A stretch of DNA of 64,000 nucleotides from Ruminococcus sp. (lineage in GTDB: Bacteria; Bacillota; Clostridia; Oscillospirales; Ruminococcaceae): contig JAFUQX010000044.1 in NCBI GenBank assembly GCA_017472145.1, positions 36,648 through 100,647 on the forward strand, written 5' to 3'. The position numbers were made by a program, and so were the translations under genes. Under the pieces are notes generated by a model. It made no database searches, was not told the DNA's origin, and saw only the letters and a list, made by a program, of their open reading frames with translations. Position 1 is the first letter of the stretch. Every line of letters starts with the position of its first letter. Below are positions 41,078-50,150 of this stretch, piece after piece.

Positions 41078-42378
41078 TATACATCCCCTCCTGACAGCAA
41101 TTCTTGTTTCATCATGCACAGATCAAATACATCCAGCCGGCCATCCCCGCCGAGGTCCCCGTTCTCACCGCATGGCAGCTCCTGCTCCGAAGCAGCCAGC
41201 AGCCACTTCTGCAATGCAGCTGCATCGGCCATGCTAAATCTTCCGTCCAGATTTACATCTCCCATGATCGGACCTGTACTTTCCCGAACAAGCAGATCGG
41301 CCTTTGTGATCGTCATTTCCGTTACGAAGGTTCTGAGCATGATCAGGCTCATATCTGTATAGGTCATACCATATTCATCCAGCACAGCCAGAAGATCCTT
41401 TGCAAGAAAGCAAGCCGTTACGCCATTGTAATAAGCAGGCTGAACCGCTTCCCACAGGTTATCCTCCGCACTTTTCCATCTGTGCAGTACAATAACCGGA
41501 GGCCGTGTGCTCTCATAAGCCACCTCAATGGCATAGGTATCCCCAAGGGCTTCCAGCTTTTCGCCGTCAAGGAGGATGGCCTCCTTCCAGCCAGCCCAGT
41601 CCTTGTCCCCACTTACAGAGCCAGTGAAAAGATTCTCTGACAAAATATAGTCCTCGCAGGGATATTTCTGAACCTCCGTGTAGCAGATCCCGTGCACAGG
41701 CGTTTCCCCTCTGCGCTCGAACAGCTCGGTTACCGTTACAAATTCATAGCCCTGAGACTGAAGCTCCGGCAGAATGGTTCTGAGGGCCTCTACGGTCTTG
41801 TCATTTCCATAGAAATCGTGCATCAGAATGATCGCCCCGTCCTTCGCAGAAGCCAGAACAGAATCCACAACATCCTGAGCCGTCTTTTCTGCATTGGAAT
41901 CTCCGCTGGAATAACCGGTGATAAACGTCTGATCGATCGAGTCAAACATCGTCTGACTGACACTGAGATACGGCGGACGGAAGACCTTCGGATAAGTTCC
42001 GATGAGAGAATACACATATTCATCTACATATTCCATCTCCGCCTGGATCTCCTCGGCCGTCATTCCGGCCATATCAGAATGCGTTCTGGAGTGACTGCCT
42101 ATTTCACAGCCCATATGATAGGCCCTTTTTACAACCTCCGCACTCTCCTCGCTGATCTTGTCTCCAACCAGAAAAAAGGTGGCCTGTGCATCATATTCCT
42201 CCAGAAGATCCAGCACCTGCGGAGTCGTATATGTATTCGGCCCATCATCAAAGGTCAGAGCGATCAGCTTTGAATCTGCTTCCGTTTCTGCGCCTGCGCC
42301 TGCAATTGAGGTCATGCTAAGGCTGAGACTCATCAGCCACACAACAGAAAGCAGCATGATCATACGTATCGTTTTCAT
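41077..42378 (-). CDS. Secreted CE4 polysaccharide deacetylase with dockerin
   Basis: A 433-residue protein. A signal peptide spans about 1-28. A CE4 (NodB homology) deacetylase domain spans about 35-225, with motif 1 LTFDDGPNTY, motif 2 HSRTH, motif 3 RPPYLS and motif 5 IILMHDFYG, all key metal and catalytic residues present. About 230-365 form a beta-rich module that may bind carbohydrate (TGSVSGDKDWAGWKEA). The C-terminal dockerin (about 370-433) reads GDVNLDGRFSMADAAALQ and GDLGGDGRLDVFDLCMMK. It removes acetyl groups from xylan, chitin-like or peptidoglycan sugars; the substrate is not determined. It is the first gene of a two-gene operon with the beta-helix protein. Confidence 0.92.
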   Translation of the reverse strand: MKTIRMIMLLSVVWLMSLSLSMTSIAGAGAETEADSKLIALTFDDGPNTYTTPQVLDLLEEYDAQATFFLVGDKISEESAEVVKRAYHMGCEIGSHSRTHSDMAGMTAEEIQAEMEYVDEYVYSLIGTYPKVFRPPYLSVSQTMFDSIDQTFITGYSSGDSNAEKTAQDVVDSVLASAKDGAIILMHDFYGNDKTVEALRTILPELQSQGYEFVTVTELFERRGETPVHGICYTEVQKYPCEDYILSENLFTGSVSGDKDWAGWKEAILLDGEKLEALGDTYAIEVAYESTRPPVIVLHRWKSAEDNLWEAVQPAYYNGVTACFLAKDLLAVLDEYGMTYTDMSLIMLRTFVTEMTITKADLLVRESTGPIMGDVNLDGRFSMADAAALQKWLLAASEQELPCGENGDLGGDGRLDVFDLCMMKQELLSGGDV

Positions 42379-42405
42379 GATACACACCTCCCATTTAACT
42401 GTTTT

Positions 42406-42434
42406 ATTATATCACACTTTCCAATATAAAGCAA
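42406..42434 (-). promoter_or_regulatory. Promoter of the deacetylase/beta-helix operon
   Basis: On the minus strand TTGCTT (42434-42429), a 17-base spacer and a perfect TATAAT (42411-42406). Confidence 0.75.
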
Positions 42435-42502
42435 GCGCTTTTTGTGCGATTTGTCATAAAGTTTCATCATGCGGAGCGGGATTCTATACGATTGCAACAC
42501 AT

Positions 42503-42539
42503 AAAAAAGCACTGTACCCGAATATACAGGTACAGTGCT
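42503..42539 (-). terminator. Leftward intrinsic terminator
   Basis: On the minus strand AGCACTGTACC pairs with GGTACAGTGCT and is followed by TTTTTTAT. It lies 400 bases past the pectate lyase stop and is the first good terminator for that transcript. Confidence 0.8.
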
Positions 42540-42540
42540 C

Positions 42541-42885
42541 AGTCTGTCTAAAAAGTCAGATTTTCCCTTCCTCCCGGGAAGGCCTTCGCAGCTTGGTGCA
42601 TTTGGTGCATCTATGGTGCAGCTATTTTAATTTGATGCACCATGCAAATATCACGCAATTTGGCCATATTTCGCTATTTGGCGCATCTGTGGCACGAAAT
42701 AGAAAAAGTCTTATATACTATAATATATGTTGTTATGTTGTTTTGTTTTTTACGTGCTATATGATATTATAATTAAAACCCTACGTGCCCCAAAAACACG
42801 AATATCACGCAATTTCGGGATTTTTCATGGTGCATCTGGTGGCGCATCCATGGTGCATTTGGTGCACGTAATTATTTTGGCAATC
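42541..42885. repeat. Gene-free repeat patch with TGGTGCA motifs
   Basis: The patch begins with a half copy of the dispersed element (TGTCTAAAAAGTCAGATTTTC). From 42594 on, the heptamer-like TGGTGCA/TGGCGCA recurs about eight times in two clusters (42594-42620 and 42828-42868), each including the near-identical TGGTGCATTTGGTGCA. AATATCACGCAATTT occurs twice, at about 42647 and 42801. The centre is very AT-rich (42700-42780). I see no gene. Confidence 0.6.
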
Positions 42886-42941
42886 ATTTCATGACCGATA
42901 GATTACACCACCCGGAACAGATCTCACTTTACAGAATCCCT

Positions 42942-45893
42942 TTACCCTGCAAGCTCCTTCTTTATCAGACACAGATCAAATATATCGATCCGGCCATTGC
43001 TGTTGATATCCGCAGCCTGCATATCAGCCAAAGTTACACCCGGTACAGCGGCCAGCCATTTCTGAATCAACACCAGATCCAGAATCGTCAGGCGGCCGTC
43101 TTCATTGACATCCCCCACAACCTCAGCAGGTGTGGTTTCTGTAGTCGTAACAGTGGTGGTAACAGGAGTCGTGGTTGTGGTTGTCGTAGTCGTTGTGGCC
43201 TCAGGCGTTGTGGAGGTTGTAGTCGTTGTTGTAGTCGTTGTTGTGGTAGTGGTGGTAGTCGTAGTCGTTGTTGTTGTGGTGGTTGTGGTGGTCGTGGTGG
43301 TCGTGGTGGTCGTGGTGGTCGTGGTTGTCTCCGTCTGAATATTCCACTTCTGACAGTTATTGTTGGTAGGCTCCCACTGCTGAACATTTGCGCCAGCCTC
43401 TAACGATGCATAACCGACTTCAACAAGGCCTGCATCCTTGGAGGCATGGGTAATGATGCTGTATGAACCATCCAGGTTCTTGCTGAAACGGAAAAGCTGT
43501 GCGCTGTCCTTGGAGCTATATGCTACAATATCAATATTGCTGCCATTTTGGCTGCCCTCGGCCTTGAGTGCATAGGCCGGATCCAGATAGGAGCGGATCC
43601 AGTAGTAGTTGCCTGAACCAAAGGCCTTGAGCGTCCACTTCTGACAACTATGACCGCTGAAGCCCCACTGCTGTACATTGGAGTTATCCTCCATAACAGC
43701 ACCGGCTACCTCCATTACAAGGCCGGAATTTACATTCTCAAAGGTATAGATAACGCTCAGATCCATAGCCGTACCAGGATCTGTTACAGGCTCCAGGATC
43801 CAGTCCTGACAGTTTGCACCATTGATCTCCCACTGCTGTACATTTGCACCGGACGCTGCGGAAGCATCGGCCACCTCTACAGCAGAGGCCTCCCCGCTGA
43901 TCCTTGTACGGATCTTGTAGCTGCCGTCCCCATTAGAAGTCAGCATAAACTGCTGATTTGTACCTCCGTTGTACTGATAAATATCGATATTGGTACCGTT
44001 GGCTGTCTTTTTGCCCGCTACATCCAATACATATGTACCGCCGTCCCCTACGCAGGACGCAATATAATAGTAGCCGTCCCCTGCGCTGTAGAGCTTCCAG
44101 ATATCATGAACAGAAGTGCCGTCTGTGCCCCACTGCTGTACGTTTGCACCGTTTTCAGCCGCTGCACTGGCCACCTGCATATACAGACCAGAATTTACAT
44201 TCTTAATGCGATAAGCCGAACCCTCTGTAAAGGTGGCAGCAACAGGAGCGCTGGGCCCTTCTGTATAGCCTGCACTGGGCACGCCCTTGTTTGCATAGCG
44301 CAGATACATCCAGTTACCGCCGGAGGTCTGACGGCCGCTGTAATTGGAACAGTATGTCTTTGCATTTGCAGCGGTCAGTGAAACATAGGTGTAGTTGTTC
44401 TTCGGTCTCCATGAGCTTGCGCTTGAAGTGGCATTGGAATCAGCACCTTGCTGAGTTCTTCCGCAGCCTGAGAAGGTCGAACCGGATTCCGCATATGCAC
44501 CGGGATATGTTACACTATTCCAGTCACAGATCACATTTCCGCCGTTTTCATAGACACAGTTCTCAGCATAAACATCACATCCGCTGTGAACGGTATAAGC
44601 CATACTGAAATCGTTTACATAGTTATTGAGAGAATGGAAATAACCCCAGCGCATAAGTCCCGGGCCGCGCGTTTCTGTCTGATAGAATTTGTTGCCGATA
44701 ATAGACATGCGCGGGAAACCGTCATAGCCATTCTTTGAATTTGCATCGTCTGCCGGATAACCCAGGATCAGACCGTACTTGTGTGCGCCAAAGGAGCTGT
44801 CAGAAACGGTACAGTAATCGGCATCATAACAGCAGGCCAGGAACTTATCCTCGTCTACCTGTCCGGTCTGAGGAGCATATCCGAAATTATCATGACCCGT
44901 GAATGTAACATGGTCTACCCAGATATTCTGACCAGAGCCAAAATAGCATACGATGGAGTCATTGTTGTTGGATTCCGCATCATGCTGCATATCAAAGTTC
45001 TTGATGATGATGTTGTTCCCTGTGCCGCTGTTGGATGATGTACAGAACTGTACATTGAACAGGGTATTGGCAGAATAGCTGCCGATGATGGTCTTGTTGC
45101 TGTGGACATAGATACGGCCTGCTGTACACATATAACGTGTGCCGTTCATGTTCAGCTCTGTTACGCTGATATTCTTTGTTACAACAATGGTATAAGGGGT
45201 ATCGGAGGTCGCATACTTCTTCAGATCATCAAAAGTAGAGACCTCTACAACCTCACCAAACAGACCGCCGATATCAGCCGCTTTAACGCTGCCGGTGTTA
45301 TCATCCTTACAATAGCCTGCAAAGCCCTGTAAACCGTCTGCATTCAGCAGCCAGAGCTGATTATCTGCACCGGTGTAGCTTTCAAGGGTCATACCCGATG
45401 CGCTCTGGGTCAGTGCAAGAGATGTATTGGAATAGTTTACGATCTTGTAGTGAAGAGAATTGCCCAAACGATCGGTAGATACCGGAACAACATACCAATG
45501 CTGGGACTGCGCCGACTCACTGCCGTACATGATCACACTGGCTCCGGCTGATACATTGTAATTCAGCGGCGTAAGAAGACGTCCGGACTGAGCGTTGACA
45601 AGCTTGAAGAAGGTGCCTTTTGAGTCTGAACCGACACGATCAAACCGCCATGAAGGGGAAAGATCATTGCCAAGGGCCTTCACAGACAGCGAAGCGCCAT
45701 CGGTTGTTCCGTTCTCAGTCAACACCTTTGAATTATCCTTGGTTGCAATGTTCATCAGCTGCACCGGATAGTCCACAGAGGCCGCTGCTGCGGAAAGAGT
45801 CATACTACTGCTGCCGAACAATGGGAGCATCCATGTGGTCAGCAAAACAAGGGACAGGATGATCGCCTGTCGAATGCGCTTGAAATGTTTCAT
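42942..45893 (-). CDS. Secreted pectate lyase (PL1-like) with ricin-type modules and dockerin
   Basis: A 983-residue secreted enzyme. A signal peptide spans about 1-38 and a ricin/CBM13-like module about 40-185 (QSQHWYVVPVS, DNQLWLLNADG). A PL1-like beta-helix spans about 215-520, with the lyase hallmark IWVDHVTFTGH, the acidic calcium region and RGPGLMRWGYFHSLNNY near the expected catalytic arginine. Two further ricin-type modules at about 555-695 and 705-845 each show NSGL-M-V and QQW repeats. A nearly pure poly-Thr linker (about 853-905) and a dockerin (about 922-983; GDVNEDGRLTILDLVLIQ, ADINSNGRIDIFDLCLIK) follow. It should cleave pectate by beta-elimination while attached to a scaffoldin. 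Confidence 0.9.
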   Translation of the reverse strand: MKHFKRIRQAIILSLVLLTTWMLPLFGSSSMTLSAAAASVDYPVQLMNIATKDNSKVLTENGTTDGASLSVKALGNDLSPSWRFDRVGSDSKGTFFKLVNAQSGRLLTPLNYNVSAGASVIMYGSESAQSQHWYVVPVSTDRLGNSLHYKIVNYSNTSLALTQSASGMTLESYTGADNQLWLLNADGLQGFAGYCKDDNTGSVKAADIGGLFGEVVEVSTFDDLKKYATSDTPYTIVVTKNISVTELNMNGTRYMCTAGRIYVHSNKTIIGSYSANTLFNVQFCTSSNSGTGNNIIIKNFDMQHDAESNNNDSIVCYFGSGQNIWVDHVTFTGHDNFGYAPQTGQVDEDKFLACCYDADYCTVSDSSFGAHKYGLILGYPADDANSKNGYDGFPRMSIIGNKFYQTETRGPGLMRWGYFHSLNNYVNDFSMAYTVHSGCDVYAENCVYENGGNVICDWNSVTYPGAYAESGSTFSGCGRTQQGADSNATSSASSWRPKNNYTYVSLTAANAKTYCSNYSGRQTSGGNWMYLRYANKGVPSAGYTEGPSAPVAATFTEGSAYRIKNVNSGLYMQVASAAAENGANVQQWGTDGTSVHDIWKLYSAGDGYYYIASCVGDGGTYVLDVAGKKTANGTNIDIYQYNGGTNQQFMLTSNGDGSYKIRTRISGEASAVEVADASAASGANVQQWEINGANCQDWILEPVTDPGTAMDLSVIYTFENVNSGLVMEVAGAVMEDNSNVQQWGFSGHSCQKWTLKAFGSGNYYWIRSYLDPAYALKAEGSQNGSNIDIVAYSSKDSAQLFRFSKNLDGSYSIITHASKDAGLVEVGYASLEAGANVQQWEPTNNNCQKWNIQTETTTTTTTTTTTTTTTTTTTTTTTTTTTTTTTTTTTTTTSTTPEATTTTTTTTTTPVTTTVTTTETTPAEVVGDVNEDGRLTILDLVLIQKWLAAVPGVTLADMQAADINSNGRIDIFDLCLIKKELAG

Positions 45894-45965
45894 TTCAGAT
45901 TGCCTCCTTAAATTATATTAATGATAACGATGAGCCGATGGGGCACATCAGAACATATCAACAAT

Positions 45966-45994
45966 ATTATACCACAAACTGTAAAAAACGTCAA
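45966..45994 (-). promoter_or_regulatory. Promoter of the pectate lyase gene
   Basis: On the minus strand TTGACG (45994-45989), 17 bases and a perfect TATAAT (45971-45966). The spacer ends ACAGTTTGTGG, shared with the promoter of the giant dockerin gene. Confidence 0.8.
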
Positions 45995-46040
45995 TTGCAA
46001 ATTCTGCTGATAACATTGCATAAACGCTCAAAATACACAC

Positions 46041-46139
46041 AATCAAGACAGTGACCTCATCAAGGGTGCTGCCATCCTGATCGATTATGCTCGGTATGCA
46101 GCTGGATTGAATCCTACATGGGAGAAGATCCTCTCATAA
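46041..46139 (+). pseudogene. Remnant of a dockerin C-terminus
   Basis: Read on the plus strand, 46041-46139 gives NQDSDLIKGAAILIDYARYAAGLNPTWEKILS and a stop, shown here as NQDSDLIKGAAIL then IDYARYAAGLNPTWEKILS. This is the last calcium loop and helix of a dockerin. The AAGLNPTW ending is the same as in the Tp47-like protein at 54683-56353. The loop is damaged (DSDLIKG where DGDIDISD is expected) and no upstream reading frame, start or signal peptide precedes it. It is a leftover of a lost cellulosomal gene. Confidence 0.8.
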
Positions 46140-46162
46140 ACCGATAAAATCCTTATCAAGCC

Positions 46163-46191
46163 AAAAAGCCACGGAAATCCCGTGGCTTTTT
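46163..46191. terminator. Intrinsic terminator
   Basis: AAAAGCCACGG and CCGTGGCTTTTT form an 11-base stem with a 5-base loop and T run on both strands. It may be the original terminator of the lost dockerin gene and now also ends the leftward gene at 46250-47374. Confidence 0.85.
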
Positions 46192-46249
46192 GCATGCACT
46201 CTGTTTTACAGATATCCGCGATATAAAATCAAAAAAATATAACAACAAA

Positions 46250-47374
46250 TCATGTATAGAAATATATGCAGTCTCCCTCAATATCAATGATCCGGTCAAA
46301 ATAAAAAGCCTGCATCGTATCCAGATGAAGGACAAAAAAACAGAAATCGTCCAGTTCCGCTTCCAGCCAATGATCATGGAAGAAAAAAATAGACGGAAAA
46401 GGCTCTATTTCACTGAACGCAGGAAGGTTCAGGCCTTGAAATGCATGCATTATTGCATCGATTGTGACAGCCTTACCATCGGACATACGCCGAACTCCGG
46501 TACTGCTGTAAAGATACAGGTCTGTTTCAGAAGGCACGCTCCATTGTTTCTCACCTATAGGCACAACAGTATGTGTACCTCGGACCAGATCATATTTCAC
46601 CAGCATTCTTTTCTCATTTTCAATGGTCTCATAGTATATGCAGGTGTCCATCCTTGCAGCATAATCCAGATCCGACTCACTAAGGCCAGAAGCGATTCGG
46701 TCAAAGCCCGTACTGCTATACCGGATGATCGCTTTGTACGCATTCAATTTTTGAAAAAGCTTACTGCTTCCGTTCTGGATCTCAAGATCGTATCCGGATA
46801 CCTGAAAGACACATTCCCTTTGAGAAGAAGCGATCGGTTGAAATTCCGTCACGTTTCCTTTCAGGAAGGAAATTGGCTTCAGGTGCAGCTCGGCCTGCGT
46901 TTGAATCACTTCAAAAAACTGCCAGAATTCAGTTTTCCTATTCTGAATGCCCACATAAACGGTCGTTCCATCACACCGTATTTGTATCCTTGGATCTGAG
47001 ATGTCATTGCATGACCAATCCACAGGGATACAGCCGCTTTTCCACAAGTGATCCTTCATATCCATACATGTGAGAAAGCATTTCCCATCAGATATACCAA
47101 GTGAAAAAATGCAGGAGCCTACAGGATATATATCAAAAATCCGGAACTGTTTTTCATATTCTGTCCAGTCCTGCATCCAGGCAAGCTCTGCTTTTTCTAA
47201 GTCATAGAAAAGAAGAGAGGTTACAGCCTGATGATCCTGCATGCTTCTGTCCATCAAAAGAATCAGGCTTCGATACTGATGGAGATAGCGATATAAAATC
47301 CCATTGCTGTTTTTATAGGACGGAAGTGCAATTACCGAATTCAGTTTATATGTGCTTTCACCGATCTCACGCAA
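46250..47374 (-). CDS. Protein of unknown function
   Basis: A 374-residue protein that I do not recognise. It has no signal peptide or membrane segment. It is rich in aromatic residues and short beta-strand-like stretches with repeated DxxD/GxxVY patterns, suggesting a beta-propeller-like intracellular fold. The start is TTG at 47374 with AAAGGAG nine bases upstream; no ATG fits the ribosome site. It is monocistronic, with its own promoter at 47460-47488 and a terminator behind it. The only context clue is that its promoter core is nearly identical to that of the AAA/PD-(D/E)XK gene at 47792-49363. Confidence 0.6.
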   Translation of the reverse strand: MREIGESTYKLNSVIALPSYKNSNGILYRYLHQYRSLILLMDRSMQDHQAVTSLLFYDLEKAELAWMQDWTEYEKQFRIFDIYPVGSCIFSLGISDGKCFLTCMDMKDHLWKSGCIPVDWSCNDISDPRIQIRCDGTTVYVGIQNRKTEFWQFFEVIQTQAELHLKPISFLKGNVTEFQPIASSQRECVFQVSGYDLEIQNGSSKLFQKLNAYKAIIRYSSTGFDRIASGLSESDLDYAARMDTCIYYETIENEKRMLVKYDLVRGTHTVVPIGEKQWSVPSETDLYLYSSTGVRRMSDGKAVTIDAIMHAFQGLNLPAFSEIEPFPSIFFFHDHWLEAELDDFCFFVLHLDTMQAFYFDRIIDIEGDCIYFYT

Positions 47375-47459
47375 AAAAACGCACTCCTTTCCGCTGTTCT
47401 ATAGCATTTCAGCTTTGGCTGGGCCATATATGCAATAACCCATGTGCAGCATATAAACA

Positions 47460-47488
47460 AGTATACCATCTTCCAATGAGAAAATCAA
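47460..47488 (-). promoter_or_regulatory. Promoter of the unknown gene, same core as at 49412
   Basis: On the minus strand TTGATT (47488-47483), 17 bases and TATACT (47465-47460). The spacer end GGAAGATGG and both boxes match the promoter at 49412-49440. Confidence 0.65.
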
Positions 47489-47600
47489 GTGTAAGCGATG
47501 CGAAGCCGCCGAAGCTTCCGGCATCCAGGTCGGGCTGCGCTCCCATAGCACCCTCTCCTCTCGGAAAACAAAAAAGCGATCTTCTCAGATTCACATCAGC

Positions 47601-47670
47601 TTGTCAAAAAGTCAGATTTTCTGCACAAGGCCCCCTTAGCAAGGGAAGGCTTTCAGAGGTTTTTTGACAA
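47601..47670. repeat. 70-bp inverted-repeat mini-element
   Basis: The segment opens TTGTCAAAAA and closes TTTTTGACAA, a perfect 10-base terminal inverted repeat. Inside are AGTCAGATTTTCTGCACAAG and AAGGGAAGGCTTTCAGAGG, which are the reverse complement of the two ends of the longer element at 54392-54636. It looks like an internally deleted copy in opposite orientation. Confidence 0.65.
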
Positions 47671-47674
47671 ACTG

Positions 47675-47707
47675 AAACGCCATCTGAGCTTCCGTCAAAT
47701 GGCGTTT
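47675..47707. terminator. Hairpin downstream of the AAA/PD-(D/E)XK gene
   Basis: AAACGCCAT and ATGGCGTTT form a nine-base stem extended by TGA/TCA. It lies 85 bases past the stop at 47792 and can end that leftward transcript. Confidence 0.6.
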
Positions 47708-47791
47708 ATGATTATAGAGTCTGAAATAGTATGGCTTGTATATTGTGTTTTATCCGGTGTTTTTCAATAAAATGATATACGTTTTTGCTTT

Positions 47792-49363
47792 CTATTTTGT
47801 CACTCTCTCGATCACGCAGGTATGCCTTTTCTCCGCATCCTTATCATAACTCAATCCCACCAGCAGGATCTCACCGGAATAATCCTTGAGGCTTTCGGTA
47901 TACTTCTTCTGCTTGATCTGATCGATCGCAGCTTCGGCGGATTTGTTCCATTTCAGCTCTACAATAAATGCAGGGGCCTGGCACTCCTTTCTCGGGATGA
48001 AAACCAGATCCGCAAAGCCTTTTCCTCCTGCAAGCTCACGATACATGACATAGCTTTTCTTGGCGGAATAATATGCCAGTGACAGGATACAGGAGAGTGA
48101 GTTTTCATCATTGTATTTCAGGATGGATGTATTTTCATCGTGGACCTGTTCGATCATTTCGGCTACAATGTCAGCTTCGCCGTTTATTGTAGCTTCAAGG
48201 AGTTCATCGGACTTACGAATGGATTTCATGATATGCTCCCAGCCGCCATCCTCAATAGAGTTGATGAATTCTCTCTGTACTTCGTTATTGGGAATCCATG
48301 CTGTCTCAGTACCAAAGTCGTAGGTTAAATATCCCAGATGAATCAGCAGCGTCAAAACGTCATCTGCACTATTGAAAGTGACCATATCATTCTGGAATTT
48401 ATCCGGATTCACAGGATAACGTTCTCCGCTAATCAGCCTTGTCACGATTTCTCTCAATCCAAAGCTATCCATCTGAATATACTTTTTCAAGGATTCATAT
48501 GTTTCTGTTTTTGTCCAGTAGCTGTCAAAATCATGACCTAACATCGACATTACTACAGAACGTGGGTTGTAAATAGATAAGCCTTTCAGGTCATATCCGT
48601 CATACCAACGTTTTGTTTCTTCAAATGGCATATCGTATTGTTCGCATAAGTCCTTGACTTCCTGTTCTGTAAATCCTGTAAATTCGGCTAAGTCTCGCTG
48701 ATTTGTCATGGAATACTCATCAAACATATTCAGTGCGGAATGCTCGCCGTATTTTTTGATGGGCAGGATTCCTGTCATGTAGGCGAGGACGACATATGGC
48801 TGATCCTTTAAAACATCCCTTAAGAAATCAAGATATTCCTTCTGTGCATTCAAGTCTGATTTTCGCACACGGAATATACAGTCCCATTCATCTATTATGA
48901 ATACAAATTGCCCACCGTTTTGTGCATATATTTCCTCCAAAATGGATACAAGATGTTCTTCATAAAAATCAGTATCAGAAAATTCACGTTTCAATTCACG
49001 GATCACACTACGTTCTAATGCTGCGATCATATCATGAATTGAATCCGCACGATTCATAAACCGCTGTACATTCAGATGAATCACGTTATACTTATTCAGA
49101 TGCTTCTCAAAACTCGGATGCTGTGCAATCTTCAGATCCTTGAAAAACTCTCTGGAATCGCATCCTCGACTGTAATATGCCACCAGCATATTGGCTGCCA
49201 TAGACTTACCAAATCGTCTCGGACGGCTTACACAGATATTTCTCTGCTCACCGTATAAAACAGAATTGGCATAAGCGATCAGTTCTGTTTTATCTACGTA
49301 GATTTTTGAATGATTGACTGCATTATAAAATTCCGTATTATTGGGATTCAGATAAATGCCCAT
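47792..49363 (-). CDS. AAA-ATPase-like protein with PD-(D/E)XK nuclease-like domain
   Basis: A 523-residue protein of a family common in gut Firmicutes and Bacteroidetes, with an N-terminal AAA-like module and a C-terminal DUF1703/PD-(D/E)XK nuclease-like module. The ATPase part shows VDKTELI, the P-loop-like SRPRRFGKSMAANML, and FVFIIDEWDCIFR as Walker B. The C-terminal part (about 410-523) contains GFADLVFIPRK, AFIVELKWNKSAEAAIDQI and KYTESLKDYSGEILLVGLSY; the D, ExK and Q residues of the nuclease core are present. The physiological role is unknown. I start at the ATG at 49363, six bases after GAGGTG. A second copy begins to the right at the window edge (63715-64000). Confidence 0.82.
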   Translation of the reverse strand: MGIYLNPNNTEFYNAVNHSKIYVDKTELIAYANSVLYGEQRNICVSRPRRFGKSMAANMLVAYYSRGCDSREFFKDLKIAQHPSFEKHLNKYNVIHLNVQRFMNRADSIHDMIAALERSVIRELKREFSDTDFYEEHLVSILEEIYAQNGGQFVFIIDEWDCIFRVRKSDLNAQKEYLDFLRDVLKDQPYVVLAYMTGILPIKKYGEHSALNMFDEYSMTNQRDLAEFTGFTEQEVKDLCEQYDMPFEETKRWYDGYDLKGLSIYNPRSVVMSMLGHDFDSYWTKTETYESLKKYIQMDSFGLREIVTRLISGERYPVNPDKFQNDMVTFNSADDVLTLLIHLGYLTYDFGTETAWIPNNEVQREFINSIEDGGWEHIMKSIRKSDELLEATINGEADIVAEMIEQVHDENTSILKYNDENSLSCILSLAYYSAKKSYVMYRELAGGKGFADLVFIPRKECQAPAFIVELKWNKSAEAAIDQIKQKKYTESLKDYSGEILLVGLSYDKDAEKRHTCVIERVTK

Positions 49364-49411
49364 ACTCGTCACCTCATTTCGTGCTTATGATCGTTTCATG
49401 TGTGTATAAAT

Positions 49412-49440
49412 AGTATACCATCTTCCGGCACAAAAATCAA
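49412..49440 (-). promoter_or_regulatory. Promoter of the AAA/PD-(D/E)XK gene
   Basis: On the minus strand TTGATT (49440-49435), 17 bases and TATACT (49417-49412), nearly identical to the promoter at 47460-47488. Confidence 0.65.
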
Positions 49441-49478
49441 GTATGAATAGAGTGAACAATGACAATGTCCATTTCAGT

Positions 49479-50150
49479 TTACTCCTTTACAATCTTTCCG
49501 TCCTCAATCCGCACGATATGATCGGCCTGTGATGCGATATCTGCATCATGCGTTACCATAATAACAGTCTGTCCCATGTCCTGCTGCATACGGCGCAGAA
49601 GATTGAGTACCTCCTGACCCGATTTTGAATCAAGATTGCCCGTTGGTTCATCACAGAGCAGTACCTTCGGCTTATGAATCAAAGCTCGGGCGATCGCTGT
49701 GCGCTGCTGCTGACCCCCGGAAAGCTGAGATGGATAATGACTGAGACGATTGGAAATCCCCAGCGTTTCTGTCAGACCTTTAAAATAGGTTCTGTCGGGT
49801 TTCACTTTGTCTATCATAAGCGGCAGCAAAACGTTTTCTTCTGCCGTCAGCTCGGGAATCAGGTTGAAAAACTGGAACACAAAGCCGATATTCCGGCGGC
49901 GGAATTGGGAAAGCTCTGTATCATTCATTTTCAGAATGCTGGTTTCCCCATAGCAAACCTCCCCCGATGAAGCTGTATCCAGACCGCCCAGCAAATGCAG
50001 AAGCGTAGACTTGCCGCTGCCGGAGGTTCCCACAATTGCAATGAATTTTCCCTCCTCAAAAGACACATTACAATCACAGAGCGCATGAACCGCAGCTTCA
50101 CCGCTGCCATAGGTCTTTGTCAAATGATGGGTTGTGATGACATTTTTCAT
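49479..50150 (-). CDS. ABC transporter ATP-binding protein, MacB/LolD type
   Basis: A 223-residue ATPase when started at MKNVITTHHLTKTYGSGEAA, the usual beginning of the family; the ATG overlaps the permease stop by four bases. Walker A is GTSGSGKSTLL, the Q-loop FVFQFFNLIPELT, the signature LSGGQQQRTAIARAL, Walker B VLLCDEPTGNLDS and the H-loop VTHD. LDS after Walker B and the length place it with ATPases of FtsX-type mechanotransmission systems, not classical importers. With the permease it may export or act on lipids, peptides or drugs; the cargo is unknown. Confidence 0.93.
   Translation of the reverse strand: MKNVITTHHLTKTYGSGEAAVHALCDCNVSFEEGKFIAIVGTSGSGKSTLLHLLGGLDTASSGEVCYGETSILKMNDTELSQFRRRNIGFVFQFFNLIPELTAEENVLLPLMIDKVKPDRTYFKGLTETLGISNRLSHYPSQLSGGQQQRTAIARALIHKPKVLLCDEPTGNLDSKSGQEVLNLLRRMQQDMGQTVIMVTHDADIASQADHIVRIEDGKIVKE

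Noticed and set aside
42594-42885. A plasmid-type replication origin
   Set aside because: Iteron-like units are present, but no replication initiator gene or ordered spacing is visible; kept only as a repeat.
43105-43338. Poly-valine frame opposite the pectate lyase linker
   Set aside because: Same antisense effect of the poly-Thr tract.
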